Positions 50,901 through 62,462 of a stretch of DNA of 64,000 nt are shown here, one piece after another. The position numbers and the translations under genes are program-made. The stretch is taken from the NCBI GenBank assembly GCA_945643635.1, contig CALZFC010000001.1:8035001-8099000 (forward strand). Reading direction: 5' to 3'. Within the stretch, counting starts at the first letter, position 1; each line of letters opens with the position of its first letter. Source of the DNA: Allodiplogaster sudhausi. Taxonomy: Eukaryota; Nematoda; Chromadorea; Rhabditida; Diplogasteridae. The notes below the pieces were generated by a model. It ran no database searches. It was given only the letters and a program-made list of their open reading frames with translations, and was not told where the DNA came from.

Positions 50901-51144
50901 ACATTCCAAAAAAAGGTAAACCATTTAAAACTATGTAAAAATTTAATTAAACGAACTGTTTTCTGGAAAGTCTATTAGGTTGCCAACATCGGAGCTATTG
51001 AGAATTTTTCCAAGAGACATCATGTCCAACTGATTTGATTAATCGAGATTTTTGATATCTCTCACTCTTTCTCTCTCTCTCCCCATCCTCTCTCCATCTA
51101 TTTTTCGCTCGCCCTCTCGCACTCTCTCTTCAACACGATTACTA

Positions 51145-51260
51145 ACGAGGGAAGCCTCTTTCCATAACCCAGCCAATCGCGATCGCGATTTAGCGTACGG
51201 CTACATAGGAAACTTACTTAGATCGCGATTGGCTGGGTTATGGAAAGAGGCTTCCCTTGT
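51145..51260. repeat. hairpin with 40-bp arms
   Basis: 51145-51184 (ACGAGGGAAGCCTCTTTCCA..) pairs with 51221-51260, one mismatch in 40, around a 36-base loop. The arm contains ATCGCGATCGCGAT-like palindromic text. It could be a small foldback element or a transcribed hairpin. Confidence 0.85.
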
Positions 51261-51490
51261 AAGCCGACGCGCCTCTAATTTCCTAGCAACAACATCCTTT
51301 CCAACTGCTTCCTCTTGTTCCGTTATCCTTTCGATGTCTAGGCTCTGGCTTTATTTGTTCTGTCTCTCAAAATGTATCCACTTATCATTGTGAGATTAAA
51401 TTATCAAAAGATAAAGTAGTAATCCCAAGAAATGTTTGCGATTTTCTTTTAATCTTATGCTCTTTGGAAATAAAGAAATACATACATATA

Positions 51491-52987
51491 TGACGGGGCC
51501 AACTAAAAAAACGGTTGTTTTTGCGTTTTCGACGTGTTTAGCGAGATTTGTGCAGTGTGTGTAGAAAAGTGCATGTACTAAGCTGCATCTTTTTTCATGC
51601 ATCTTTATTAACGTACAAAGGTGTGCAAAAAAGGTTACATAGAAATATACACGTACTAACATGCCCATAAATGACTTTTAAAAATGAGCATGTAGATACG
51701 CGTATAAATGTGCACATGAATCAGACATAAAAATGGGCAGAAAAGTACATGTACTATAGTGCTCCAAATTCATCAAGAAAAATGAGCACGAATGTACGCG
51801 TACAATATCACTTAGAAAAAAATTAGGAAGAAAATACGTGTACAAAACTGCTCAAAGATTGAACGCAAAAATACACGTACAAAAGTGCTCAGAAATGAAA
51901 TAGCAGAAAAACCTGTTAATTACAAGTATAAATTACTGCTTATAGTATTAAAAACAATTAAATATAGTACATATCTAGGAAAACAACAAAACTTTCACTT
52001 AATAAGTTTAGAAAATAAAAATCACAATATCGGTCATGTTCAAACGACCATTAAACAGAATATCAACATCATGCTCACAATACCATGGCAAAAATATATA
52101 AAGTAAAACATTAGAAACGTAATAGAACAAAAATATCTTGAAAAAACTAATATGGAGAAACGGAAGAATGTCGAAACATGTTTTCGAAAACGGCCTGCTT
52201 GCGCTTTCCAAAGCGCGCCACAAACGCGCGAAAACCTGCGCACAAAACGTGTTTGCACGCAACGCGGCTAGCAGGCTGTTTTCGAAAACATATTTCGACA
52301 TCCTTACGTTTTTCCATATTATGTTTTTAAAGTTTTTTTGTTCTATTCTGTTTCTAATGTCTGAATGTATATATTTTTTGCGAATGTAGGGTGGTCATGA
52401 CCTTGTCATTCGGTACGTTGGAACTTTGAACATGACCGATATTGTGATTTTTACTTTCTAAACCTATTAAATGAAGGTTTTGTTGTTTTTCCTCAATAAG
52501 TAGGATATTTGGTTGTTTTTTGATCATATAAGCATTAATATATTCTTGTAATTAACAGGTTTTTCTTCTATTTGTATTTCACTTCTGAGCACTTTTGTAC
52601 ATGTATTTTTGCGCTCAATTTTTTTTGAGCAGTTTTGTACGCGTATTTTCTTGCTCAAATTTTTTACGCCATATTGTATGCGTATATTTGTGCCCACATT
52701 TCTGTTAGTTCTTGAGCACTTTTGTATATTTCTGCTCATTTTTTTTTCGTTTTATGAACATGTTTCAACGCGTATATTCTTGCTCAATCTTCAAAATAAT
52801 TTTGTGCATTTTAATACATGTATAGTTGTGCTCATTTTTCACTCGGAATTCTGTACACTTTTGTACGTGTATAAAGACTCTAAAAAAATATGCAGTTTAG
52901 TATATGAACTTTTCTACGAACGCTGCACAAATCTCACGAAACACGTCGAAAACGCAAAAACGACCGTTTTTTTAGTTGGCCCCGTCA
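51491..52987. mobile_element. 1.5 kb foldback element
   Basis: Starts TGACGGGGCCAACTAAAAAA and ends with the inverted form TTTAGTTGGCCCCGTCA. Both arms continue with matching blocks (TTTTTGCGTTTTCGACGTGT; GAGATTTGTGCAG). Interior arms repeat a unit of about 40-50 bp carrying ACGYGTAC-type motifs next to TGCTCA/TGAGCA. The centre (52150-52315) is another palindrome (TGTTTTCGAAAAC). No coding capacity. Confidence 0.8.
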
Positions 52988-54072
52988 TATATGTATGTAT
53001 GTCTCTATGTAAAATGTCAAAGGTCTCAGGAAAAGAGTCATCCTACAAAACACGAAGCAGTGCGCAGTTTCTAAAAAGCAAAGTAAAGTGAATCAAGAAT
53101 ATGAAAGAACAACACTCGGAAATGTCGCATGCTTGAGCACAGAGATTGAGAGTCATACACAGGTGTAGCCTCTCTCGTTTTTATACTCAAATTGAAATGC
53201 GACGACGAAAAAAAAGAGGAAACTAGAAAGAAGAATGAATTCTGTGAAACATCACACGCAAAAGCATCCTTTTTCTCGTCTTCTACCTATAAGCAATTCT
53301 GCCATTTTGTGTAATAGCTCTTATTTTTTTGTGGTTAGAGTAGATTAGGGTGAAATGCTAAGTGGCACTAACAGATCAAACATCTAGCTCATGCTCGCAA
53401 AGCTTCAAAATGAATAGCTTAAATAAATGAGAGTGTCTTCTGGGAAGAGTTTTGGACACAACATCATAAATATGCAATTCAAGTTTTAATCATAGGATGA
53501 TTCATTTCTTTTTTAAAAATAAATCTTTCACGCTACGAGTATCCGATTGTTGTGCGAAAAAGGGATAAGCAAATCTTTGCTATTAAAAAAAAGGAAACTC
53601 AATCATAGCCTCGTGGAATTTTCCTGAATACATGCATGCACCTTCATATTCAGACAAAAGAGCTTGAATTCATAAGATTGAAAACAGAACATAATAGAGC
53701 AATAGGGAAACAGAAAGTGTATGCTACGAGATTGTGCTTGTTACACTACGTTGTTATATGTGTGTCTGAATACAAATAGAGTGTTAATCTAGTTGCTTGA
53801 CATCTGGCAATGCCAGAAATACTTTGACAAGTAATGGAAGTGGCATGCGGCAATGTATGCAGTTGTCATGTGAGGAAGTGCTTGAGAATGTGGGGTGTTG
53901 GGCATGTTTATTTGAAGGTACATAAAATAAGGATGTCATTCACAGAAAAAAGGAGGCCCAATATGCCATCTTGATTCAAACATGTACATTCAGGCAGAAT
54001 GGTGCCAAAATAAAATTCAAGAAACAGAGCCGAGTTTACGGCCCCTTTAGTCACAATTCTAAGAAGAAGGTG
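52988..54072. other. intergenic, no gene seen
   Basis: AT-rich, no supported exon or repeat beyond ATGT microsatellite text at 52988-53002. Confidence 0.5.
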
Positions 54073-54606
54073 TCAAAGGCGCGTTGGCTGCTGGGGGTAG
54101 TAGCCAATGAGCTGAACACTACTACTGGCAAGAGGCGCACCACCACCACTGCTGTGCACCTTCTGCACACCTGGCTCTCTCTTGGCTCGCCGCCGCCAAC
54201 TCTGGCGCCAGCGGCTGCCGCGGCGAGTTGCCGTGAGGAAGATGGCGGCCGCCGTGAGGAGGAGCAGAAGGAGAAAGAGTGCCATGAAAATGGAGACGAG
54301 AACCGGCAGCGTGATCCACTCTTCGTCATCTGAATGTACATATGAATTTATCACTGACAAGGAGAAAAAATCTTCAAAAAGTGTGCAAAATATGTATTTA
54401 AAAAAAGAATTTTTTAGGTGGCATAAAAATAATGTTACAGCTGAAATAACATTCAGCTAATAGTATATTGCATTAAAATCCTGTGCACCCGAGGTTGTCT
54501 GCAGCTGACGATTAGTAGCAACAGCGCTATCGCCAGCGAACGAACTCGAATTTGCGCCGATGTATTCCTCATTGTTGTTGTAGATGTTAATATTAAACGT
54601 ATACAT
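54073..54606 (-). CDS. small single-pass membrane protein (unrecognised)
   Basis: Two exons join in phase: 54489-54606 and 54073-54329, giving 124 residues from ATG (MYTFNINIYNNNEEYIG) to TGA. A short Asn/Ser-rich N-terminal part with a glycosylation-type NSS is followed by DDEEWITLP, one strong membrane helix (VLVSIFMALFLLLLLLTAAA), then a basic stretch (RRGSRWRQSWRRRAKRE) and a tail ending GYYPQQPTRL. The basic cluster after the helix predicts a cytoplasmic tail. The ATG lies just after a possible acceptor (CCCTTTCAG), so these may be the last exons of a longer type I protein that starts with the signal-peptide exon at 55262-55357. Confidence 0.5.
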
Positions 54607-54835
54607 TCTGAAAGGGAAAATCGAAGCATTCCGCTCGAATTTTTAACGGGAAATAAAAAGCAATATCGAGCTTAAGCTCGGCATGTCTGGCGGCTGCGGT
54701 GTGATTATTGATAAAAAATGACTGTCCGTATGGAGTGAGAAAAGAGCTTCTCATTAGTTCGCTATCGATATGCCCATAGTGTGTGTGTGTGCGGCAGAAG
54801 AATCCTTCTCGTGACATCTTGTCTCTAATCGTGAA
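54600..54835 (-). other. open reading segment upstream of the membrane exon
   Basis: Minus reads MSREGFFCRTHTHYGHIDSE, then SFLTPYGQSFFINNHTAAAR and KLDIAFYFPLKIRAECFDFP up to the next exon. It resembles an ectodomain, but codon use is unlike neighbouring exons and no splice into the membrane exon keeps the phase. Either an exon of the same gene or untranslated. Confidence 0.25.
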
Positions 54836-55261
54836 AGCACACCACCACCACCATCATATCTAAATATCACGAGGGGAGGCCCTCCTGACCAATGAAATGT
54901 TGTTGATATGCGACCTCTAAAAGGCGGATGGTGCGAGAGCCATCTCTAAAGCCAACCCCCCCCCCCATTTTCTCAATTAGCAAATGCAGGTTTATTCTTT
55001 TTAAATAGAAGGGCGAAGGAAGATCAGACAATTGTTTAGAAGTCTTACGAAGAGAAAAACAAACCGGAAAGAATATTAATCTCTTCATATCAGTGAAAAC
55101 ATTTTAGTTATCATATGATTTCCTGCAGACATGTCTATGTGTGTACGTAAATAAATGTAAAGAGATGATCGGCAATAAATGCATCAGCATTCCCTATTTA
55201 GTTAGTTAAATTAATACATACAAATAGTTTATTATTACAAACAAAAGAGTTCCTCTCGTAC

Positions 55262-55357
55262 CAGAAGGTCGAGGGTGTCGTCGTACTCTTCCAGTTCCTG
55301 TGCAGAGGAGGTAAGTAGGAGAGGAAGATGAAGAAGGAGGAGAAGGACAAGAAGCAT
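55262..55357 (-). CDS. signal-peptide exon of a secreted or membrane protein
   Basis: ATG opens MLLVLLLLLHLPLLLTSSAQ, a textbook signal peptide with likely cleavage after SSA, then ELEEYDDTLDLL and a donor (CTG then GTACGA). An in-frame ATG 42 bases upstream would give a longer N-terminus (MIHSIRISLEGDKT). An acceptor just upstream (TTGTTTCAG) suggests a 5'UTR intron. Downstream exons are unsure; the single-pass exons at 54.1-54.6 kb lie on the same strand and would complete a type I protein. Confidence 0.45.
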
Positions 55358-55474
55358 GGTTTTGTCACCCTCCAAGCTGATTCTGATAGAGTGAATCATT
55401 CTTGTCTTCGTGAGCTGAAACAATTGGGATCGTATTTGTCAGCGATTTGTAATAATGAAAAAAAATCCATCAGG

Positions 55475-55490
55475 AAAGAGAGAGAGAGAT

Positions 55491-55521
<31 letters not shown>

Positions 55522-55640
55522 TGCCTTCGGCCAGTGTGGGAAAGCGAAGGAAAAGTGAGACAATATTTACGTGATCTCTTAGTACAGTCAGATGACAACG
55601 AGGTTGGAGAGAGAGAGAAAGGGAGAAAGAGGAAATGAAT
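55475..55640. repeat. GA microsatellites
   Basis: Two short (GA)n tracts, 55477-55520 and about 55604-55630, between candidate minus-strand exons. Confidence 0.6.
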
Positions 55641-55790
55641 TTCTTCTTCCTTCTTTTCACATGCTTCATTCTCATTTGCATCTTTCGCCTGCATTTGATG
55701 ACACCAACCATGGCGAGCAAATCTGACGATTTCTCAAAATGTATTCCCACTTTTCGACGACATTCTTCATCGTCTTCTACCTGTAGCATT
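55640..55790 (-). other. coding-like stretch, unassigned
   Basis: Minus reads VEDDEECRRKVGIHFEKSSD then LLAMVGVIKCRRK after an acceptor-like CTACAG. No family recognised and no phase-consistent partner found. Confidence 0.2.
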
Positions 55791-55944
55791 TAAGAGAGGA
55801 CAGCTTAAGAGGCACTTTATCGTGCTCTTAGTGTTTATACTCTGCGATAGTAAGTTTACCACAACAGCATCTTTCACAGAGTTTTTTCTTTATTTCTACA
55901 AATACATATGTTCGTCGATTATTCATTGCATTGCTATCATTTTT

Positions 55945-56023
55945 ATTCTTTTTTCGCCTTTGATTAAAGGAACGTTTTCATATATTCTTTTTTCGCCTTT
56001 GATTAAAGGAACGTTTTCATATA
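55945..56023. repeat. 40-bp tandem duplication
   Basis: TTCGCCTTTGATTAAAGGAA followed by CGTTTTCATAT occurs twice head to tail with a unit of about 39 bp. Confidence 0.85.
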
Positions 56024-56298
56024 TTAAAAAAATTTAGAAGTCACCAAAAAGGAACCGGAAAAGCATATAGCTAAAATAAAATTAGAGGAACCAGAAAGTG
56101 TGTAGAAGAGAGAGAGATAGGAAGAGAGATAGAGGGAGAATGAGAGAGAGATATGTTCACAATCAGATGAAGACATAAAAATGAACGGTTGCGGGAGTGA
56201 TCGCGCAACGAACCTGAACCGGAAAGTGGGAGGAGAAGGGAGGAAGGAGAGAGAGAGAGAGCAGGAAAGAGAAATAGAGAGAGAGAGAAGGGGAGGAA

Positions 56299-58272
56299 AT
56301 GAATGAGCCGGCAAGGAAAGCATCAGCAGCAGCTGCTGCTCTTGACCGGTCCATAGCAGTGACCGCCGGCGTGGCTCTCGGCTCGCTGCGCAACAGCAAT
56401 GAGGAGATTGTCGCTCTTCTTCGCCACCTTCCTAGCTTTCACTTGTACAGGTTTGAAGGATTACTTCAAAGTGTAATCTGATAATGTCGACATATGTTCT
56501 AGTTTTAATCATATATTGAAGGTAAGACAAGACGTTCAAGAAAAGAAGTCGAAGATGGTAAATTTTTAAAAACATTTCACGAGATGCTAAATATTTATGG
56601 ATGAAAATGTTACAAAATAATATTGTTTAACTTAAAAAAATTTCATTAAAATGAGAGGAAGAAAAATAGAATGTGTGAGTTGCAGCAGCAGCAGCTCATC
56701 AGCTCTCCAAATTCCACATTCGCAACATTGTCGTCGAGTCGTGGCGAGACGCGTCGCGGTTGGACGTGACGCGTCGCGTACGTCGCCAAGCATTTCCGCC
56801 GAATCCGGCGCCTTACCAAGCGCGCGTCGAAGACTATAATCTGCCGCCATTTTATCAGGTATCATTTTTGGCTACGTTTTCGGAGATTTATTTAAGAATG
56901 TTTCGTTTTAATATAGACGATAAGAATAATGAGAATAACGCGGGCAAACAGAATTGAGTTGAACCGTAATTTATTTGAATTTTCCTGACCATTTTAGTCG
57001 CGTCACATCTCTCTAAATTACACGATTTCTCGCCCTTTGGTCAGGCAAAAAAGCGCGAATTTAAAATTGAGCTTTTGGCTCCATTAAGCAAACTTGCATA
57101 TCATTACTTTGCGCTCACCATCAGCCTCACCCGGGAAGAGACGCCTCTTCGCTCACGCCCATCTTCCCGTTCACCTCCGAGTTCAGCAACGGGCTCGACA
57201 TAAACCCGGGCACGAGAATCACTGTGGATGGCAACGTCAACGTGCCCATTCTTGGCTGGGGCATTTGGGACTACAAGGGTTCGAATATTTTTCTTATTCT
57301 TTACTCTAATCATTATAATTTTCTATGATAATTTAAAATATAAGAAATGTATATTCAAAAAAAACAGTTAGAAATTAATAAAAATGTGTTTGTAATATTT
57401 AAATAAAAATAAAAATAATGTAAAAAAAAAGAGTTTTCTTTTCAGGCGGCCTCAAGATTGGACGGCCGAACACGCGCGTCGGCTTTGGGACGCTGAATCG
57501 GCCGACGAACGTCCTCGGCATCTCGCCCGAGACGCTTGCCGTTCTCGGCAATGACAAAACATTCAACGAGGCTCGAGGCATGTGACGTGTTCTTTTTTAA
57601 TAAAAAATAGCTGAAGATGTAAATTGAAGATGATTCATTCGCTACTAATGTTTCTATGCAAAAGGGTAGTGGATTTCATATTCATATTTCATTGTTAAAT
57701 AAGTAGTTATAACGATGTGACAACACATTTGTTTTATTTTCTTGAGGAAAACGGTGCTCAAAATGCCACAATAATTGTATTGATTGCTTGAAGAAGCCGT
57801 ACCGTCGCTGCCGGTGAGTGTGCTGCCGGGCAACTTTGTGCCGCTCCGCTGCAAGCCGCCCTTCTGCAATCCGTTCCTGCACAACGCAGCTTTCGGCGTG
57901 GACGTCGAGCCCGGCGACGATATCCTCGTGGATGGCGGCTTTGACTTCCCCGTCCCGCTCGGCCCCGGCGGCGTCGGCGTTCGTATGCCGATCTCGGGCA
58001 TGTTTTGCTTCTTTCTTTCTCTTTTTTTAAAAGCTGTTTTTTTAGATTAAAAAAAAACTACCATCAGATATGGTCTTAAAAACTTTAAAAAAGAGGATTA
58101 ATTGACTCCAGGAGCCGTGAACGTCGGCACTGACCCGCTGCTCATCACTTACGGCCACGGAATGGGGCCGGTCGAGCCGCCCGGCTTCCGCAACAAGGAC
58201 GGCAGCGGACCGCTCGCCACGCGCAAGCGGCAAGCTGCGCCGACGAGGGACGCGCGCGAGATGGAAGCCTAA
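56299..58272 (+). CDS. nematode-type CKPPFCNPF protein
   Basis: Six exons chain in phase from ATG to TAA: 56299-56470, 56686-56858, 57125-57278, 57446-57577, 57794-57997 and 58112-58272; 331 residues. Features: an Ala-rich start with SIAVTAGVALGSL, HQLSKFHIRNIVVESWRD, then FTSEFSNGLDINPGTRI and PILGWGIWDYKG. After these come RCKPPFCNPFLHNAAFGVDV, GGFDFPVPL, MPISG, LLITYGHGMGPVEPPG and a basic tail ending REMEA. The order CKxPxCNPF, FGV(D/E), a DFPVP-like block and TYGH resembles a nematode-restricted family of extracellular or cuticle-associated proteins, as I recall it; no enzymatic role is known to me. There is no obvious cleavable signal peptide, so an upstream exon may be missing. Introns 4 and 5 are phase-forced to GC-AG (GGCATGT), and the first donor (AAA then GTGTAA) is weak. 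Confidence 0.75.
56955..57090. repeat. short dispersed repeat, copy 6
   Basis: CCGTAATTTATTTGAATTTT, then CCTGACC, AGTCGCGTCACATCTCTCTA, TTTCTCGCCCTTTGGTCAGG, AAAAAAGCGCGAATTTAAAA and TTGAGCTTTTGGCTCC: the most complete copy. It ends about 35 bp before an exon of the CKPPFCNPF gene. Confidence 0.65.
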
Positions 58273-60613
58273 ACCCATCGAATCTAGGGTGCTCATTACG
58301 AGCGATGATCCCAAGGAGGCAGGAATTAATTCGCCTATTTCACATAGTAACTTAATGGTAAGCTTAATTTATTGTGTATTTCATGAAGGGAAGACATGCT
58401 GTCGTTTCCTTGAAGTCTGCTGATCTCTGGTCAGAAAATCAATGGGTAACCTATTAAAAGCGCCAAATTGGTAGCCGTCACTGCTGACCACCTGCAGGCC
58501 TTGCCTTGATTCCGGCTAACTTTGTACCTTCGTTGTATTAAACCCATAATATGAATTATGCCCAAATGAGCTGATATTTAGCAGGGTCATCTTGTGAAGG
58601 ACGAATGGGAGCGAATTTCGAATAGCAATATTTGAGCCGGCAGCAAATGCCGGATTCCTTCTCGTCATCGTTGGATATTCATTCTCTTTTGAAATTTTCA
58701 AAAATTTCGACCCAAACGTTTATAAAGTTATTCACACAACGGCATATTTTCTTTATTTTAATAATTTATGATTAGACCAAATATATATTAATTATGGAAC
58801 TATTAATTTTCACGTTTTAAATGAATGCATGCTAACCAACAAATTAAATGGCCAGGAGACCCAACAAGGTAACGAGATCATTATTATAAGGACAATCCTA
58901 AATAACACCAAGAAGAAATAGAGACGTAGAGGCCTTGCTCCTTATCCTCACTCTATGATCCTAATACCCGTTGGAACCGGTAACGAAGGGGGACTGGGGA
59001 ACGACGATCAACCGGCGGAGAACTGAGAAGCGTTGGTGATAAGGAGACGCGATGCGGGAACAACCAGAGTAGAAGCAGAGAAGACTTCATACACTTTATT
59101 CACTGGTAGCAGGGGGTTTAAATAACAGCAGAAGATGGTGCAATTTAATGACTTCAGGATGTAATCCGGGTGGATAGTGCAGACATTATAATTCCCTTGT
59201 TTCCCAAGTCACGTTTTCTAATAATATACATACACTTAACTCCATATGTTCATAGATTTCTCATTATACATACTTTAGCAATATTCATGCTAATTTGTGA
59301 AGAGACCTAGCAAAATAATCGAACCATCCAGAAGACCCCATTTACATACATACATATGTGCATATGTTACATACATATATTTGAACGTAGCTGAAAATGT
59401 TAGTATAGTCCCGGAATTCAGAATATTCCACGGTTTATTTATTCGGGCTCTTTGCGCTCTGGTTCTGGCCCGCGTTAATCGAAACGCGAAATGGCCAGCT
59501 CGTCTCGCAAGTAAGAATTACTTAAAAAAAAACTTTATTCGCGCTTATCGGGCCAATGTGTTGATGGAATAAACGGGGATCTATCACATGGAAGTGGGCG
59601 ATCGATGGGCACCGGCGGGTTCGTCGAAGTGGCCGACGAAGATTAGGCAGATCTTATCCCGGCCAGCCAAGCGGTTTCTCCGGGAGCAGCGTCGATTGAT
59701 AGGAATTGAGGATGATCGAGCGCGCGTCGTTACTAATGGAAAGTAATCACCCACCAATAAATACTTTCTAGTCTATAAATAAGGACAAGTCATCAATAAG
59801 TTGTACGATGTGTCCCTCTCTCTCTCTCCTTCCATCTTGCAATTTCTCTTTCTCCCTCTCTCTCACTTGTTACAATCCTCGATCCGATGCTGTGAATTTC
59901 AAGAGTTCTACATATATACGTCTTTATAAGACATTGTCAACTTAATTCCCCGCGCTCGTTGAAATAATGAAATATTGCCACGAGACACTTTGACAGCAAA
60001 AATGTCAGAGATACAAAAGTGTAAAGTGCATTTTTTCCTTCTAATTATAATCAGTTAACAAAGGCATACAGTAGGTAGTTGGAAATAGAAGAATCTGTCC
60101 CTCTCTTTTTGTCTATATAGATTCATACACACAGACCCGCTCAACATTATTGTGTCCGATATTAATAATATTAATAATATATTTATAGTATTAATATAAA
60201 TAAGATGAACTGGAATAGCTCGCTGAATATGCATCTTCGTGCCATTTCCGTTTTGTGTGGACCTATTTCGACCGTGGAGAATACGACTGTGAAGACAGCT
60301 TTGAAAAAGATTCAGAAATGACTGAGATCTCATAATATTATACGTTTACTGCATTTAACACGGGCCTGGTCGTGACTTTTGCTGATTGAGTGAGAAAGAA
60401 GCTGGGTCCAGCATACATACAATAATGATGTAACAACATTTAGAGTGTCTTGGGCAAATAAATGAATACGCAGGAAAAGGGAAGAATAGACTGTGTCTTA
60501 GAAAATCATCATTTTTTTCAGCGACGGCTATATGTTGTTATTCGTTGTTTTTGTACTCATTTCTTTTTCTCTGAACAATTTGACCCGCGAAACGGTCGAT
60601 AGTCGACTGGGTT
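58273..60613. other. intergenic, no gene seen
   Basis: AT-rich with GC-richer patches (58960-59060, 59460-59740) that show no exon or open frame I can support. Contains the element B relic. Confidence 0.45.
60128..60215. mobile_element. relic of element B terminus
   Basis: CAGACCCGCTCAACATTATT, then GTGTCCGATATTAATAATAT and AACTGGAATAGC.CGCTGA align with the left end of element B (9962-10045). No right end found nearby. Confidence 0.6.
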
Positions 60614-62359
60614 TTACAATTTGTAAAAAGAAAAAAAAAATATTGAAAAGTATTGATTTTGGACAAATTCAGGTTTTTGAGAGCACAGATAATATATACA
60701 AAGATATAAGCATGAGTTATAAATATTATATATACATAAAGTAGAAACCGAACGATCCTTTTTCAAGCAAGAAAAATTCTTGTCAGTAATTCGAAATTCG
60801 AACCTCGTGACATAAAAGATGAACACATTCGCGCACAGAGACGTGTTGACAAAGATGCCCGAGAACAGCCCAATGATCACCTGAATGATAAATGAATGAT
60901 GTCATCCATGGATAGCAACTTCTTATAATATATTTTCTTTTGTATCAAAGTACCACGAATCAATCCATCTATTATTTCTCACTGACACTCCAAATGTTGC
61001 TGATGTCAACGAATAGAATGTTGAGCATGTAAATGGCGAAAGTCAACGTCCACCCTCGAGCGACTGCGAGCGCAACAATTCGCAAAGAACGGAAAATACG
61101 CGACGCGCTGTGGCCAAAGTCTGTCACAATTCTTTTTTTTTGTTTATTGATTCATAATGATATTAAATTAGTCAATAATACTAATAATAATATTGTTATT
61201 ATTGATTAATAATATTTATAACAAAAACACAAGAAATCAAGCCACCTAATTTTCGCAATTTCTGAGCAACCATAGCATAAACGAACAGCGTGAGGAAATT
61301 GATTAGCAGAGTGCCGTAAATGAAGATGTAGCGTGCATTTCTGCGAAAGACTTCAGGGATGGCGCATACGATTTGCCTTAAAAGATATTATTTAAAAAAA
61401 AGAAGGTTGATGTTTGATACATGTATAACGGTTATAAAAAGTTTACAAAGGAACAACAATTTCTTTTTTTAATCTCAATAAACGCACTCATCAGGTAGCT
61501 GGCTCCAAGTGAACATGAGGCAGCAAATAACGTAGCTTACGATTATAGCAAGTTGAACAGCGAGATAATATCGATTGTTCTTTATTTTGTAGCTAAATTT
61601 AAATATTAGAATTTGTCTTCACTTTCTATTTCGACAATTGTATTCTTGTGCTCCAGCTTTTGTTTCTCTTTCTAAATTACAATTCTTAAATAAAAGACAT
61701 TCATAATAAGAACAAAGCATATTTCTGACAAGTGCGCGAATACGCAGCTGAGCAATCGATCGATTGAAAATGAAAGCATCGAGAAAGATCCACCGAGCAA
61801 GCCAATCAGTGGAATTATCTGAAAAATGTCACTCTACTATTCTAATCTGATTCCTCTTGTGCTGTTGTTACTTTGTCCTTCGCAACTTCAAATGTGTTGA
61901 GTAATAAAAATATTATAAAACAGAAAAAATAGTCTTCTACTGTGTTGACCTCAAAATCTAAACATATGTACATACATAGATAATAAAGGGTATATTCCAC
62001 TATTCCGTTTCCGTCCAAATCTCACTCTAGTCTCTAACCAAGAAATGGAAGCATTCCATAGCAGGAATGACTTGAATGCCAGCAAAGAAGTTGTAGATCA
62101 TTGGAAGATGTCCGAGGAGGTGGACTCCATCGAGAACAGAACAGACGGCGATGAGAATGTTGCAGGGGCCGTGGAGGGATCTAATTAATTGTTCTTTCAA
62201 AATAGATCAATCTTTCTTAATCCAATAACTATTTTTCTCTGAATATTCTTACCTGTTCCTAACAGTAGCACCCAATATCAGCGTGTTTCCGACAAGACCG
62301 ACCACGACGAATAAAATAAAGATGGAAATGAGCGCGTTGAGCAGAAAGGTGACGTCCAT
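60614..62359 (-). CDS. Srsx-like serpentine GPCR
   Basis: Seven exons chain in phase: 62253-62359, 62039-62180, 61730-61818, 61488-61592, 61246-61376, 60987-61120 and 60614-60880, about 324 residues, normal for the nematode Srsx receptor family. Transmembrane helix 1 ends GLVGNTLILGATVR; helix 2 has LHGPCNILIAVCSVLDGVHL, the LxGxCNILIA signature; helix 3 ends FSIDRLLSC, the DRY-equivalent; helix 4 is AVQLAIIVSYVICCLMFTW; then PDEQIVCAIP and helix 5 IFIYGTLLINFLTLFVYAM. Helix 6 is GWTLTFAIYMLNILFVDISN and helix 7 FVNTSLCANVFIFYVTR. Such receptors sit in the plasma membrane, often of chemosensory neurons; the ligand is unknown. The C-terminus is uncertain: the frame runs to a stop at 60614, but a donor right after FIFYVTR could lead to another exon. 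Confidence 0.85.
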
Positions 62360-62462
62360 TTATGGAGAGAATAAATTTGCTGAACATGAAACTGATGCCA
62401 AATCCATACGCACATTTACAATCAGCCTAGATACAGATCTTACAATACTGTTTATGTTTTTC

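Noticed and set aside
58850..59760. Possible LTR-retrotransposon remnant
   Set aside because: GC-richer text and an ACTTTATTCACTGG motif looked suggestive, but no paired LTR, primer-binding site or polyprotein frame was found.
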